From Streptomyces armeniacus (GTDB taxonomy: Bacteria > Actinomycetota > Actinomycetes > Streptomycetales > Streptomycetaceae), in contig NZ_CP031320.1 in assembly GCF_003355155.1 (NCBI RefSeq), positions 186,001 to 250,000 on the forward strand: a DNA stretch of 64,000 bases, read 5' to 3'. Each line of letters begins with the position of its first letter. The stretch's first letter is position 1. Shown here one piece after another: positions 50,808-59,734 of this stretch. The notes under the pieces were generated by a model that made no database searches, had not been told where the DNA came from, and was given only the letters and a program-made list of their open reading frames with translations. The position numbers and the translations under genes are program-made.

Positions 50808-50878
50808 CGGCTTCCCCGTGACCCGCGGTCCGGCGCACGCGGCAGCGTGCGTTCCGGGCTCCGGTCACGGAGAAGCCG
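50808..50878. terminator. Nested hairpin terminator between convergent genes
   Basis: CGGCTTCCCCGTGACC (50808-50823) pairs with GGTCACGGAGAAGCCG (50863-50878) with one mismatch. Within the loop CGCACGC and GCGTGCG (50834-50851) form a second stem. It sits directly before the snapalysin stop side and should end transcripts from both directions. Confidence 0.7.
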
Positions 50879-50897
50879 CCTGTCAACTCGCGGTGGT

Positions 50898-51482
50898 TCA
50901 GGGTGCGTCGACGATCGTACGGCCGTCGGACGGTGTGCGCCCTGCGGCGCCGTTGCCGTAGTTGGCCTCGACCGAGGCCTGTTCGCGCTCGTCAGGGAGC
51001 GCGTTCTTGCAGCTGGTGCCCGCGGAGGAGCCGGACATCAGCTGAGAACAGGGGCCGGGCTTGGTGTCGGGCAGCCCGAGGTTGTGCCCGAGCTCGTGGG
51101 CGGCGATCCGTATCTTGTCGTGGCCGTCGTCCACAGCCTGCTGGCCGAGTTCGACGCGTGCGCTGCCGCCCGGGCGGACGGGGCCTAGGGTCGCCTGCGG
51201 CCATCCGCTGGTGGCGACGATGGTGATCTCGGCGCGCGAGCCCGGTTCGGCCGGGGCGAGCTTGACGTTCTCGACGGTGCTGTTCCACGACTCGACGCCC
51301 GCCGTCACGGCCTCCTCCCAGCCCTGGGCCTGGCTGTCGTCGTAGTACAGCGTGGTCTGTGCGACGCGGTCGGGCGCTGGCGGCGCCGGTGCGGGTGACG
51401 TCGTGGCGATGGCCGTGGGCGCCGCGACAAGGGCGACCGTGGCGACACCGGCGAGGACGCCGATTCGGACTTTCCTGAGCAT
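50898..51482 (-). CDS. Snapalysin-type secreted zinc metalloprotease
   Basis: The ATG at 51482 follows GAGGAAGGA and gives 194 residues. It has a signal peptide (VRIGVLAGVATVALVAAPTAIA), a short propeptide and a catalytic domain with the snapalysin motif AAHELGHNLGLPD (HExxHxxGxxD), plus a disulfide-type pair in GPCSQLMSGSSAGTSC. Snapalysin is the small neutral protease of Streptomyces and cleaves milk proteins with aromatic preference. The LysR activator often found beside it is absent here. Confidence 0.92.
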   Translation of the reverse strand: MLRKVRIGVLAGVATVALVAAPTAIATTSPAPAPPAPDRVAQTTLYYDDSQAQGWEEAVTAGVESWNSTVENVKLAPAEPGSRAEITIVATSGWPQATLGPVRPGGSARVELGQQAVDDGHDKIRIAAHELGHNLGLPDTKPGPCSQLMSGSSAGTSCKNALPDEREQASVEANYGNGAAGRTPSDGRTIVDAP

Positions 51483-51686
51483 GGGGGGTCCTTCCTCTGG
51501 CTGATACGCGATCACTGACGCGAAATACAGGGCACAAAGGAGCGGGCCGAGCCTAGGGGAGGCATACACGTGCAACAAGGGGCGCCGTTTTCGGCGCGGT
51601 TCACCGGAGCCCGTCCGGCCTGCGCACTTCTACGGGAATGCGCGCGCCGTTATCGGCAAGTGGTATAGCCGCGCGGCAGGGGGCGG

Positions 51687-51776
51687 CGAGCACCGTACGG
51701 TGCTCGAGCGTCCGGCTCGCGCCGTACGGGACGCGCGCACCGTGCCGTACGGGACGCGAGCACCGTACGGTGCTCG
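51687..51776. promoter_or_regulatory. Pair of identical 20-bp perfect palindromes
   Basis: The palindrome with half-site CGAGCACCGT occurs at 51687-51706 and again at 51757-51776, exactly 70 bp apart. CCGTACGGG sequences lie between them. They lie between the epimerase stop and about 205 bp upstream of the snapalysin start. Seventy bp is close to seven helical turns, which suits two operator sites on one face, but a terminator role for the epimerase gene is equally possible. Confidence 0.55.
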
Positions 51777-51796
51777 GGTGGCGCCCGTACGGTGCG

Positions 51797-52747
51797 TCAC
51801 AGTGCGGGTTCCCGCTGCTGTGCGGCCGTCGCCGCCCACAGGTCCGTGAGGGACGTCTTCAGGCCGTGCCGCGGACGCCAGTCCAGTACGCGGTCCGCCG
51901 CCCTGATGTCCGCCTGCTGCCAGGACAGCATCGCGGAACGCTGCGACCTGCCGCCCCGTTCGTCGAATCGGCCGCGGAACTCCCCCGCCCGCGCCAGCCC
52001 TTCGGCGACCGTGCGTACGGGGCGTGCGGCGCCGCTGCCGATGTTCAGCACGCCCGGCAGGCTCCCGGATGAGAGCACGGCCAGCACGACGGCCCGCGCC
52101 ACGTCCCGTACGTCCACGAAGTCCCGGTGCGCCGACAGGTCTCCGACCCGTACGGTGCCCTCCGCGCCCGCTCGCCGCATCTCGGCGGCGAGCCGGCCGG
52201 GCAGCGACGTGGCCGGGGCGCCGGGCCCGACGGGGTTGAACACCCGCAGCACCACCGCGTCCAGGCCGGAAGAGGTGACCGCCAGGGTGCCCGCGAGCTT
52301 GGCGGCGCCGTACACGCTCGCCGGGCACGCCGGGTCGCTCTCCGCGCACGGCTGTCCTGCGAGCCCCGGCCCGTACTCCGCTGCGGAGCCGAGATGGACG
52401 AGCCGCGCGCGCGGTGCCGCCGTACGGAGGGCCTCGCAGAGCACGGCGGGGCCGCGGGCGTTGGTGGAGACGAGCGCGGCGGCGCTGCCGCCGACGGCGC
52501 CGGCGCAGTTGATCACCGCGTCCGGGGCGAGCCGCCGCAGCCGGACCGCGAGGTCCTCCGGGTCGGCGGTCGCCAGGTCCGCCCGCAGCGCGACCTCCGG
52601 CTGCGGCCCGTCGGTGAGCGCGCCGCCGGCGTCCCGTACGCAGCCGTGCCTGCCGCCGCGCAGCACCCGTACCCGGGGGTGGGCGCGCAGGGCGTTGGCG
52701 ACATGGGTGCCGAGATAGCCGCTGTGGCCCAGCAGGAGGATCCGCAT
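51797..52747 (-). CDS. NAD-dependent epimerase/dehydratase (extended SDR)
   Basis: The 316-residue protein has the Rossmann start ILLLGHSGYLGTHVANAL, the catalytic pair YGAAK with an upstream serine in LVHLGSAAEYG, and the mid-protein RVFNPVGPG typical of nucleotide-sugar epimerases. It probably acts on an NDP-sugar, but no glycosyltransferase or other sugar-nucleotide gene is adjacent. It is monocistronic. The 783-bp region upstream (52748-53530) has no convincing gene. Confidence 0.88.
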   Translation of the reverse strand: MRILLLGHSGYLGTHVANALRAHPRVRVLRGGRHGCVRDAGGALTDGPQPEVALRADLATADPEDLAVRLRRLAPDAVINCAGAVGGSAAALVSTNARGPAVLCEALRTAAPRARLVHLGSAAEYGPGLAGQPCAESDPACPASVYGAAKLAGTLAVTSSGLDAVVLRVFNPVGPGAPATSLPGRLAAEMRRAGAEGTVRVGDLSAHRDFVDVRDVARAVVLAVLSSGSLPGVLNIGSGAARPVRTVAEGLARAGEFRGRFDERGGRSQRSAMLSWQQADIRAADRVLDWRPRHGLKTSLTDLWAATAAQQREPAL

Positions 52748-53486
52748 CGTGGTCTCACGCTCCTTTGATCAGCTGTGCGCGCGGGTCGTTGACTCGGCGC
52801 CGGCGAGGGCGCCGCGCGCGGCTCGGTGAGGTCTTTCCGCCAGGTGGGAGCAGTCCGGGTGGCGTGGGGGCCGTACGGGCGTACGGGGCCCGCGTGCGGA
52901 GGGGCGCGGGCGGGGTCGGGCCGGCGTGTCAGGGTGCCGCGGCGGAGGGCCGGGCTCAGCGGTGCGATACGGGGCGCCGTACGGGATGCGGACACCGTAC
53001 GGAGGGCTGTGCGGGCGGTGCGGGCTGTGCGGAGTGCGGTACGGAACGCGGTGCGGGGTGCGGGGGCGCGCCTGCCCGGGGCGCCGGGAACGCCCGCGAC
53101 GCCACCGCGCGGCGCGCGGCGGGCAGGATCGTACGTCTCATGTGTGTCCCCCCAAGGACGCGGGGCGCTTCGGTCGGGGGCCGCCCCGCCATATGGTGCG
53201 TCAATCGGCGGGAGGGGACACGGTGTTCGCGTGAGCGATCCGCCACGGGTGCCTCAACGGTGACCGGAAGCCGTTGTTGACAAGGGGCGCGTCAACCACC
53301 CCACGGGTGCGGCCGGTTGCAGCCGCACCGTCCCAACCAGGCCCGTCATTGGTCTATACCGAGAGTCGGCGCGGGCAGCGAGCTGCACTGCGCCCACACG
53401 TGACCTTCACGAGAAAGTCCAAATAGCGCCTGTCGGAGATGTACGCATTGGACGGCTCTACGGGAAGTGCGCCCCGTACGCCCTGT
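52748..53486. other. Long gene-poor interval
   Basis: Between the epimerase start and the terminator of the GH84 gene I find no frame with both protein-like composition and a good start. A minus-strand frame from the ATG at 53141 (MRRTILPAARRAVASRAFPA) has a GGGGGGA before it, but only proline- and arginine-rich sequence follows. Several CGTACGG words occur. A small secreted peptide or a decayed gene cannot be excluded. Confidence 0.4.
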
Positions 53487-53518
53487 GCCGCGCGCGCAGT
53501 CCTCCGTACGCGCGCGGC
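53487..53518 (-). terminator. Terminator hairpin of the GH84 gene
   Basis: GCCGCGCGCG and CGCGCGCGGC form a perfect 10-bp stem with a 12-nt loop, 13 bp beyond the GH84 stop codon. Confidence 0.7.
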
Positions 53519-53530
53519 CCCTGCGTGTGC

Positions 53531-56524
53531 TCAGAGCGCCCACCGTACGGCGGCGTCGAACAGGCGCAGGCCCTCGTCGGTGGTCACGCCCGGCGCGATG
53601 GCGTCGTCGCCGAGGAAGAGGGCCACGCGTGCGGCCGGTGCCGTCGTGTCCACCATCCGGTCGCCCTTCCTGTAGCCGAACACGGTCGCGTACTCGTCCT
53701 CGTCCGCCGTCACGGCGGCCGTCTCCGCGGTGCGGGCGGGCGTGCCCCAGCGGATGCGGTCCTCGCCGCGATACACGTCGACGTCACCGTCCAGCCCGGC
53801 GGCGAGCGGCGATTCGGGGTCGGCGATCCGCAACCGCGAGACACGGAACGTCTCGCCCGGCTCGGACGCCATCCCCATGTCGTCCAGGATCTGCGCCTCC
53901 CAGGTGACGACCGGCACGGCGGCGTCCCGGAACTTCTCCTCGACCGCGCTGGACGGCAGCGACGAGGAGATCACGACGCCCGCCTTGCCCTTCGCGTCCT
54001 CCGGACCCGTGTCCTCGCCCTGGGCGACGACCACGGGATGGCCGAGGTACTCCAGCCGGTCGCGTACGGCGGCGTCTCCCGCGCTCAGCTCCTCGCCCTC
54101 CGGTACGGGCACGTCGTCACCGACGAGCAGCAGCACCGGCGACGGATCGCCGACCGTCAGCGGCGAGGCGGCGGAGGTGACCGTACTGCCGTCATCCGCG
54201 ACCGCGCGCGCGGTCACCATGTGCCTCCCTACGGGGGCCGATTTCCAGGTGAGTTCGTACGGAGCGGTCGTGTCGGCACCGAGCTTGCGCGGCCCGGCGT
54301 GGAACTCCACACGGTCGACCGCCACGTCGCCGGACCGCACGCGGGCGGTGAGCGGCACGTCGGACTCCGCCGGCGCGCGTTCCGGGCCCTGCGCGGTGAC
54401 CACGCGCTGCGCCTTGGTGGCGTCGGCGAGGAAGCGCGGAACGACGCCGTTCGTCATCGACTCGTAGACCTCGTCGGCCGACTCGGCGGCCTTGACGCTC
54501 GCCGTCCACTCCCGCCAGGCCCTACCGGCGTCGCCGTCCGTCTGCGCGGCCAGCGCCCGCGTCGCGGCGGCGCCCGCGGCACCGTACCGGTGCAGCTTCG
54601 TCAGCCACGGCTTCGCCTGCCGCGTGAACGACGGGTTCCCCATGTGCCGCGTCAACTCGCCCTGCGCGCGCTCCATAGCGGTGAACTCGGCGACGAGCGC
54701 CTCGGCCGCGCCGCCGCTCTCGCGAGTGCCCGCGGCGCTAGCAGCGCCACCGCCCTTCCGCCGCTCCGTCCAGAAGTCCTCGATGAGCGCGGCGAGCCGG
54801 GGCGACTCGGTCGGGTCCAGGTCCGAGGAGCGGGTGTTGCCGGCGAACGCCCGCAGCGCCTCGTGCGCCTGTCCCCCGACGTCGCGCAGGGCGGCGCGCC
54901 AGGACGGCTCGGAACGGTAACCACCGGGGTTCCAGGCGTAGTCGCCCACCGTGGAGAGGGCGATCTTCGACGGCTCGGCCTGCGGCATCGGGTTGGCGGT
55001 GAGGCCGACGATGCCGTGCCGGGTCAGCTCGGGCGAACGGCCGGCCAGCGGGCCGAGGTACAGCTGCCGCGGCAGGTAGTCGTTGACCGGGTAGTTGTCC
55101 CACAGGATGAGGTCGTGCCGGAAGACGTCGGCCGCCGCGTCGGCGTCCGCGTCGGTGATCGTGTCGGAGACGACCTCGGGCCCGGTCCAGTACATCACCA
55201 CGTCGTCGTGGGTGAGTTCGGCGAACCGCTCGCGGTACGTGGAGGTGTCCGTGCCCGAGTACTCGGTCGGCACGGTCAGCAGCCGGCCGGCGCCCTCACG
55301 CGCGTCGAGGAACTCCTTCTGGTACGCGTTCAGCAGGTGCGCCTGCGCCGCCGCGAGGGGGTCCGCGTCGTCTCCGAACCGCTCCTTGTCCCGCGCGCAG
55401 TTCAGCTCGCCGGCTATGTCGTCGAAGAACAGGCCGAAGGTGCGCACCCCGAGGTCCCACACGGCCTCGGATTTGGCGCGCAGGGCGGCGAGATCGTCCG
55501 GATCGGAGTAACACACGTCCAGGCCGGGCGAGATGCTGTACACCATGTCGACGTGCCGCGCCTGCGCACGCCGGTTCAGCGCGCGCAGGTCGTCCAGCCG
55601 GTCGGCGGGGTACGGCTCGCGCCACTTCTCGCGGTGGTACGGGTCGTCCTTGGGCGCGTAGACGTACGTGTTCATCTTGTGCGCGCCGTAGAAGTCGAGC
55701 TGCCTGAGCCGGTCCCGCTGCGTCCACGGGTCGCCGTAGAAGCCCTCGATGGCGCCCCGCCACTGCATCCGCGGCCAGTCGCGGACGGTGAGCGCGGGCA
55801 GTACGGGGGCGTCGTCCCCGCCCTCCGCGCGCGCGGGCCGGCCGCCCTCCGCGCGCGCGGACTCCAGCAGCTGGCGGAAGGTCTGCGCGGCGTAGTACGT
55901 GCCGTCGGCGTCGGCGCCGGAGAGCACGACGCGTGCGCTGCCCCGTACGGAGTCGCCCACGACGGCGGTGTCCGGGGCGGAGGCGGCCTTGCCGGAGGCG
56001 AGCACGTAGCCGCCGGAGGGCAGCCCGCTCGGGCTCTTGGCGCCCAGTTCGCGGAGTGCTCGGACGGAGGCGGCGCCCTGCTGTGGGCCGCCGACGTACA
56101 CGGTGAGGACGGGCGTTCCGGCGGCCCCGGACGGTGCCGCCTCCGTCGCCCCTGCGGGCGCCGTTTCGACCTCTACGTCCGCCGCGCGAAGGGCGGCGGT
56201 GACGGCGGCGCGCGCCGCGCGGTCGGTGCCGTCGGCGGCCACCACCCGCGCGCGGGCCGGGAGCGGGACGCCGTCGCCGCGGCGCTGCACGGACTGCGGC
56301 CGGGGGGTGATCGACGGGAGCGCCGCCTGCTCGCCGCCGGAGGCGGCCGGCCCGGCGCCCGCGGGTGCGTCCGCGGCAGGGCCGTCCGCAGTGGTGGCGG
56401 CCGTTGCCGACGTGGCCGACGGGAGGAGGCCGAGACCGAGGACGGCCGCCAGGCCGGCGGCCGGCAGGCGCGCCCTGCCGCGCGGTTGTGGCGGCTGCGG
56501 AGCAGCCGCGGAGAAGGGGCGCAT
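53531..56524 (-). CDS. Secreted GH84 beta-N-acetylglucosaminidase with C-terminal ThuA-like extension
   Basis: The ATG at 56524, 6 nt after GAAAGG, gives 997 residues. A signal peptide (AAGLAAVLGLGLLPSATSATA) leads to a GH20b-like N-terminal domain at about 70-245. The GH84 catalytic barrel follows (MQWRGAIEGFYGDPWTQRDR, MNTYVYAPKDDPYHREKW) with the catalytic aspartate pair in GLFFDDIAGEL. A helical bundle comes next, then an Ig-like segment (DVPLTARVRSGDVAVDRVEF). The last 200 residues (VLLLVGDDVPVPEG, RLEYLGHPVVVAQ) look like a ThuA/amidotransferase-type fold and are unusual. It should remove GlcNAc from glycans or glycoproteins outside the cell. Confidence 0.92.
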   Translation of the reverse strand: MRPFSAAAPQPPQPRGRARLPAAGLAAVLGLGLLPSATSATAATTADGPAADAPAGAGPAASGGEQAALPSITPRPQSVQRRGDGVPLPARARVVAADGTDRAARAAVTAALRAADVEVETAPAGATEAAPSGAAGTPVLTVYVGGPQQGAASVRALRELGAKSPSGLPSGGYVLASGKAASAPDTAVVGDSVRGSARVVLSGADADGTYYAAQTFRQLLESARAEGGRPARAEGGDDAPVLPALTVRDWPRMQWRGAIEGFYGDPWTQRDRLRQLDFYGAHKMNTYVYAPKDDPYHREKWREPYPADRLDDLRALNRRAQARHVDMVYSISPGLDVCYSDPDDLAALRAKSEAVWDLGVRTFGLFFDDIAGELNCARDKERFGDDADPLAAAQAHLLNAYQKEFLDAREGAGRLLTVPTEYSGTDTSTYRERFAELTHDDVVMYWTGPEVVSDTITDADADAAADVFRHDLILWDNYPVNDYLPRQLYLGPLAGRSPELTRHGIVGLTANPMPQAEPSKIALSTVGDYAWNPGGYRSEPSWRAALRDVGGQAHEALRAFAGNTRSSDLDPTESPRLAALIEDFWTERRKGGGAASAAGTRESGGAAEALVAEFTAMERAQGELTRHMGNPSFTRQAKPWLTKLHRYGAAGAAATRALAAQTDGDAGRAWREWTASVKAAESADEVYESMTNGVVPRFLADATKAQRVVTAQGPERAPAESDVPLTARVRSGDVAVDRVEFHAGPRKLGADTTAPYELTWKSAPVGRHMVTARAVADDGSTVTSAASPLTVGDPSPVLLLVGDDVPVPEGEELSAGDAAVRDRLEYLGHPVVVAQGEDTGPEDAKGKAGVVISSSLPSSAVEEKFRDAAVPVVTWEAQILDDMGMASEPGETFRVSRLRIADPESPLAAGLDGDVDVYRGEDRIRWGTPARTAETAAVTADEDEYATVFGYRKGDRMVDTTAPAARVALFLGDDAIAPGVTTDEGLRLFDAAVRWAL

Positions 56525-56744
56525 GCGGATCCTTTCGGGCACGGCTCGGCACGACGGGGCCGCCCCCGGTACGGCCGTGAGCGGCCCGGGGCGCGTGGTG
56601 ACACGTATGGCATCGATCCCAGATGGGAACGGTGCCAGCCTCCGGACAGCCGGTCAAGACACGTGCACGCACCTCCGGGCCTCTCTCCGCGAAGCACATG
56701 GCACGCGCGACCCGTACGACGCGCATGACCCGTACGACGCGAAG

Positions 56745-56787
56745 GGCCCCGCCCGGTCCCGCTGTGCGCGGGGTACCGGACGGGGCC
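56745..56787 (-). terminator. Strong terminator after the streptogrisin gene
   Basis: GGCCCCG, CCGGT and CCCGC pair with GCGGGG, ACCGG and CGGGGCC to give a long stem with single-base bulges. It is the second of two hairpins after the protease stop. Confidence 0.65.
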
Positions 56788-56804
56788 GTTGTCGTGGCCG
56801 TGGT

Positions 56805-56821
56805 GCCTGCCGTCGGCAGGC
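56805..56821 (-). terminator. Hairpin immediately after the streptogrisin stop
   Basis: GCCTGCC and GGCAGGC form a perfect 7-bp stem with a 3-nt loop, 6 bp past the stop codon. Confidence 0.6.
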
Positions 56822-56827
56822 GCGCGG

Positions 56828-57736
56828 TCAGTAGATGCTCACGCCGTACGCGCTGAGCGCCTCGGGGACGGGCTGGAAGAACGTCGTGCCGCCCGAGCTG
56901 CAGTTGCCGCTGCCGCCGGAGGTCAGCCCGACGGCGCGGGCGCCGGAGCGCAGGGAGCCGCCGCTGTCGCCGGGTTCGGCGCAGACGTTGGTGCGGATCA
57001 TGCCGTAGACGACGTCGCCGCCGCCGTAGTTGACGGTGGCGTTCAGGGCGGTGACCTGCCCGCTGTGGGTGCCGGTGGTGCTGCCGTGCCGGGTGACGCT
57101 CATGCCGACGGTGGCGTTGGCCGCGCTGGTGATGTCCACGCCGCCGGCGGTGCCGGGGTGGCTGACGCTGCCGTCGTAGCGCACGAGGCCGTAGTCGTTG
57201 GTCGGGAAGCTGGAGCCGACGGTCGGGCCGATGAGGGTGGTGCGGCTGGAGTTGGCGTACCAGGTGCCGCCGCCGTCCGTGCAGTGCCCGGCGGTGAGCA
57301 TGTAGTACGTGCTGCCGGAGCGCACGTTGAAGCCGGCGGAGCAGCGGGAGCCGCCCTTGTAGATGGCGTCGCCGCCCTGCACGTAGCGCTGGAAGGTCCC
57401 GCTGGTTCTCTCGATCTTGAGGGCCGACGCGGTGTCTCCGGCTCTCTTCTTGATCTGCGCTATCTCGGCCTTGGAGACGCGCTTGTCGACCGTGAGGACC
57501 ACCTGGCCGGTACGGGCGTCGGTGTGCCATGCGGTGCCGGCCACGTCCGCGGCGAGCACGGCGTCGCTCGCCTGGGAGAGCTGCGTGGCGCTGAACGAGC
57601 CGTTCTCGGCGGCCGGTTCGGCGCTCGCGTTCGTGGCGGCCAGGGTGAGTCCTGCCACCGCCGCGATACCGGTGGCGATGGCGATGAGCCGGGCGCGCCC
57701 GGCGCGGCCACCGTGGGGAGTGCTGCGCTTGGTCAT
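56828..57736 (-). CDS. Streptogrisin-type secreted serine protease (chymotrypsin fold, S1)
   Basis: The ATG at 57736 follows GGGAGGAAGAA and gives 302 residues: a signal peptide ending near NASA, an alpha-lytic-type propeptide of about 75 residues, and a mature enzyme starting near [19 protein letters not shown], as in streptogrisin B. The catalytic triad is in [17 protein letters not shown] and EPGDSGGS, and cysteines sit at the usual disulfide places. It is an extracellular protease made as a self-cleaving zymogen. The 474-bp divergent gap (57737-58210) to the XRE regulator holds both promoters and no other gene. Confidence 0.95.
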   Translation of the reverse strand: MTKRSTPHGGRAGRARLIAIATGIAAVAGLTLAATNASAEPAAENGSFSATQLSQASDAVLAADVAGTAWHTDARTGQVVLTVDKRVSKAEIAQIKKRAGDTASALKIERTSGTFQRYVQGGDAIYKGGSRCSAGFNVRSGSTYYMLTAGHCTDGGGTWYANSSRTTLIGPTVGSSFPTNDYGLVRYDGSVSHPGTAGGVDITSAANATVGMSVTRHGSTTGTHSGQVTALNATVNYGGGDVVYGMIRTNVCAEPGDSGGSLRSGARAVGLTSGGSGNCSSGGTTFFQPVPEALSAYGVSIY

Positions 57737-58210
57737 TTCTTCCTCCCGAGAAGAAAGACGGTCTTGCTCAATGGGGGTGTTGTTTCCGCGTGATGGTGCG
57801 TGGTGTCGCCTGGTGCGGTGTCGCTGTTTCTGCGGTGATGTTCCGGCGGGATGTCGCGTGCATGCCACGCCACTGACCGAAGTGCTCTGGTGCGAACGGC
57901 CTTTTCCTCCGTGGCGGCCGAGTGCGGAAACGGATTCGCCTGCACGTAACGCCCGCTGGACGGATGAACAGTTACATCGGGACGCCGGTGCGTCAACGCG
58001 GCGAGGCCCCGGGCGGCGGGTTGGCAAATCCAGGCAACCAGGGCCGGCGCTCCGCGGTGCGTGGTATGGCGGTCCGCAAGCCGACGCGGTATACAGCAGC
58101 CACGGGATACCCACGCGGAATGCCGCTCCCGCAGAGACGTCTTCCGGCCGCGGCCCGCTCCGGACTCCTTTTCAGTTCCGCTCGGTTCAGAACGCGTCTG
58201 GGAGGGAAGA

Positions 58211-59545
58211 GTGTCCGTCGAAGACGACCGGGACGCGAAGTCGTGGGCGGGATTCAGCCAGCGATTACGGACGTGGCGCCGGCGGCGCGGAATGACGCAG
58301 CGCCAGTTGGCGGCCGTGGTGGGCTACGACCACAGCATGGTCAGCCGCTGGGAGAGCGGCACCCGCGAACCACCCCCGTGGGCAACGGTTCGCCGCCTGG
58401 ACGTGGCACTGAACACCGGCGGCCTGCTGGCCGAATCACTCCGCCTGCGGCAGGCACGGCGCGGCGGGCCGCTGACCCAGCAGGCGCTGTTCCCCGCGAT
58501 GCCCGCCCGGTGGGCGGCGGCGGGCGGCCGTACGGCACTTCCGGCGCCCGGCGGCTGGCCGGACCGGCTGCCCCAGAAGGAGCTGAACTGCCCGCTGCAC
58601 GGCAGCGCCCGCTGCGCCGTCCCGGACATCACCGCCGTCCACACACTGTTCACGAGCGGCGCCTCCTTCCCCGACGGCGAGGACGGCGACCTGATCCACG
58701 GGCTCACCGCACTCCTGGAATGCCTGGTGGTCGAGAACCGTACGGATCTCGACAGCGACGCCACCGCACACGTCGAACGCGTCCTGCGCTCCGTGGTGAG
58801 CTGGGCGGAGTCCGTACACGCCGCCGGCCGGCTGCCGCGCAGCCAGCTGATCCTGAGCGCGCACTACGCCGTCCTGGCCGGGCGGTTGCGGAGGCAGAAC
58901 GGCCAGAGCGCGGCGGCGATGGCCTGGTTCGGCCACGGCACGCGGTGGGCGGAGGCCAGCGGTGACCTCTCCGCGCGCGCGGCGCTGCTCGGCGAGATGT
59001 CCGCCCTCGCGCGCGCGGAGCACGATGTCGACTCGGCGCTCTCGTACGCGCAGGCCCTCACCGCCCTCGCCCCGGACCGCGGCTGGACGGCCGCCCTCTC
59101 GCACATCTTCCAGGCGCGGGCATACGCGCGCGCCTCCGATCTGCGGGAGTGCAGGCGGCACTTGACGCTCGCGCGGCGCCGGCTCGACGTCCTCGACAGG
59201 CGTGATCTGGAGGAGTCTCCGTGCCTCGACGGCACACAGGGGCTGATGCACCTCGAGTCCACCGCGGGCGCCGCGCTGCGCGACCTCGCCGTCTCCACGG
59301 GCGACCGCCGGCTGGCCCGGCAGGCGGTGCGCGCGACGAGTTCGGCGCTGGATTATCTACCGCAGTGGATGCAGCCGATACGGCTCCTGCTCACCGTACG
59401 GCTGGCCGACAGCTACGCCTGCGCGGGCGACCCCGACTCCGCGTGGGAGACCGCCTCGCCCGTACTGCGCCCGGCGGCCCTCTCGCCCCGGACGGTGATC
59501 AGCGAGGAGCTGCGGGGACTGTCCCAGCGGCTCATCCGTACCTGA
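58211..59545 (+). CDS. XRE-family regulator with TPR-like C-terminus
   Basis: The GTG at 58211 follows GGAGGGAAGA and gives 444 residues. Residues 15-70 form a helix-turn-helix (GFSQRLRTWRRRRGMTQRQLAAVVGYDHSMVSRWESGTREPP). The remainder is a long helical, tetratricopeptide-like region with pairs of short helices (AAMAWFGHGTRWAEASGDLSARAALLGEMSALARAEHD). It has two cysteines around NCPLHGSARC. Such Streptomyces proteins are often development or antibiotic pathway regulators responding to peptides or metabolites. It is divergent from the streptogrisin gene and may control it; that is inference. Confidence 0.87.
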   Translation: MSVEDDRDAKSWAGFSQRLRTWRRRRGMTQRQLAAVVGYDHSMVSRWESGTREPPPWATVRRLDVALNTGGLLAESLRLRQARRGGPLTQQALFPAMPARWAAAGGRTALPAPGGWPDRLPQKELNCPLHGSARCAVPDITAVHTLFTSGASFPDGEDGDLIHGLTALLECLVVENRTDLDSDATAHVERVLRSVVSWAESVHAAGRLPRSQLILSAHYAVLAGRLRRQNGQSAAAMAWFGHGTRWAEASGDLSARAALLGEMSALARAEHDVDSALSYAQALTALAPDRGWTAALSHIFQARAYARASDLRECRRHLTLARRRLDVLDRRDLEESPCLDGTQGLMHLESTAGAALRDLAVSTGDRRLARQAVRATSSALDYLPQWMQPIRLLLTVRLADSYACAGDPDSAWETASPVLRPAALSPRTVISEELRGLSQRLIRT

Positions 59546-59734
59546 CGGCGCGGCGGAGTAACCACCCCGCCCCTGCTGCTGATTGCGTACCCCTACCTAT
59601 CGCCCTCCGGATTGTTCCGCCCGCGCCCGCGGCCCATCGTGAGCCTGCCGCCACGGGCCGGTGCTCCCCCACCGCGCCCGGGCGACGGCGACCACCGCCG
59701 ACACAAGTCCGCAGCAGGAGGAGGGGGTTCGCCG

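Noticed and set aside
53525..56728. A 1067-codon plus-strand frame opposite the GH84 gene
   Set aside because: The minus strand encodes a full secreted GH84 enzyme with catalytic motifs; the plus frame has no recognisable domain.
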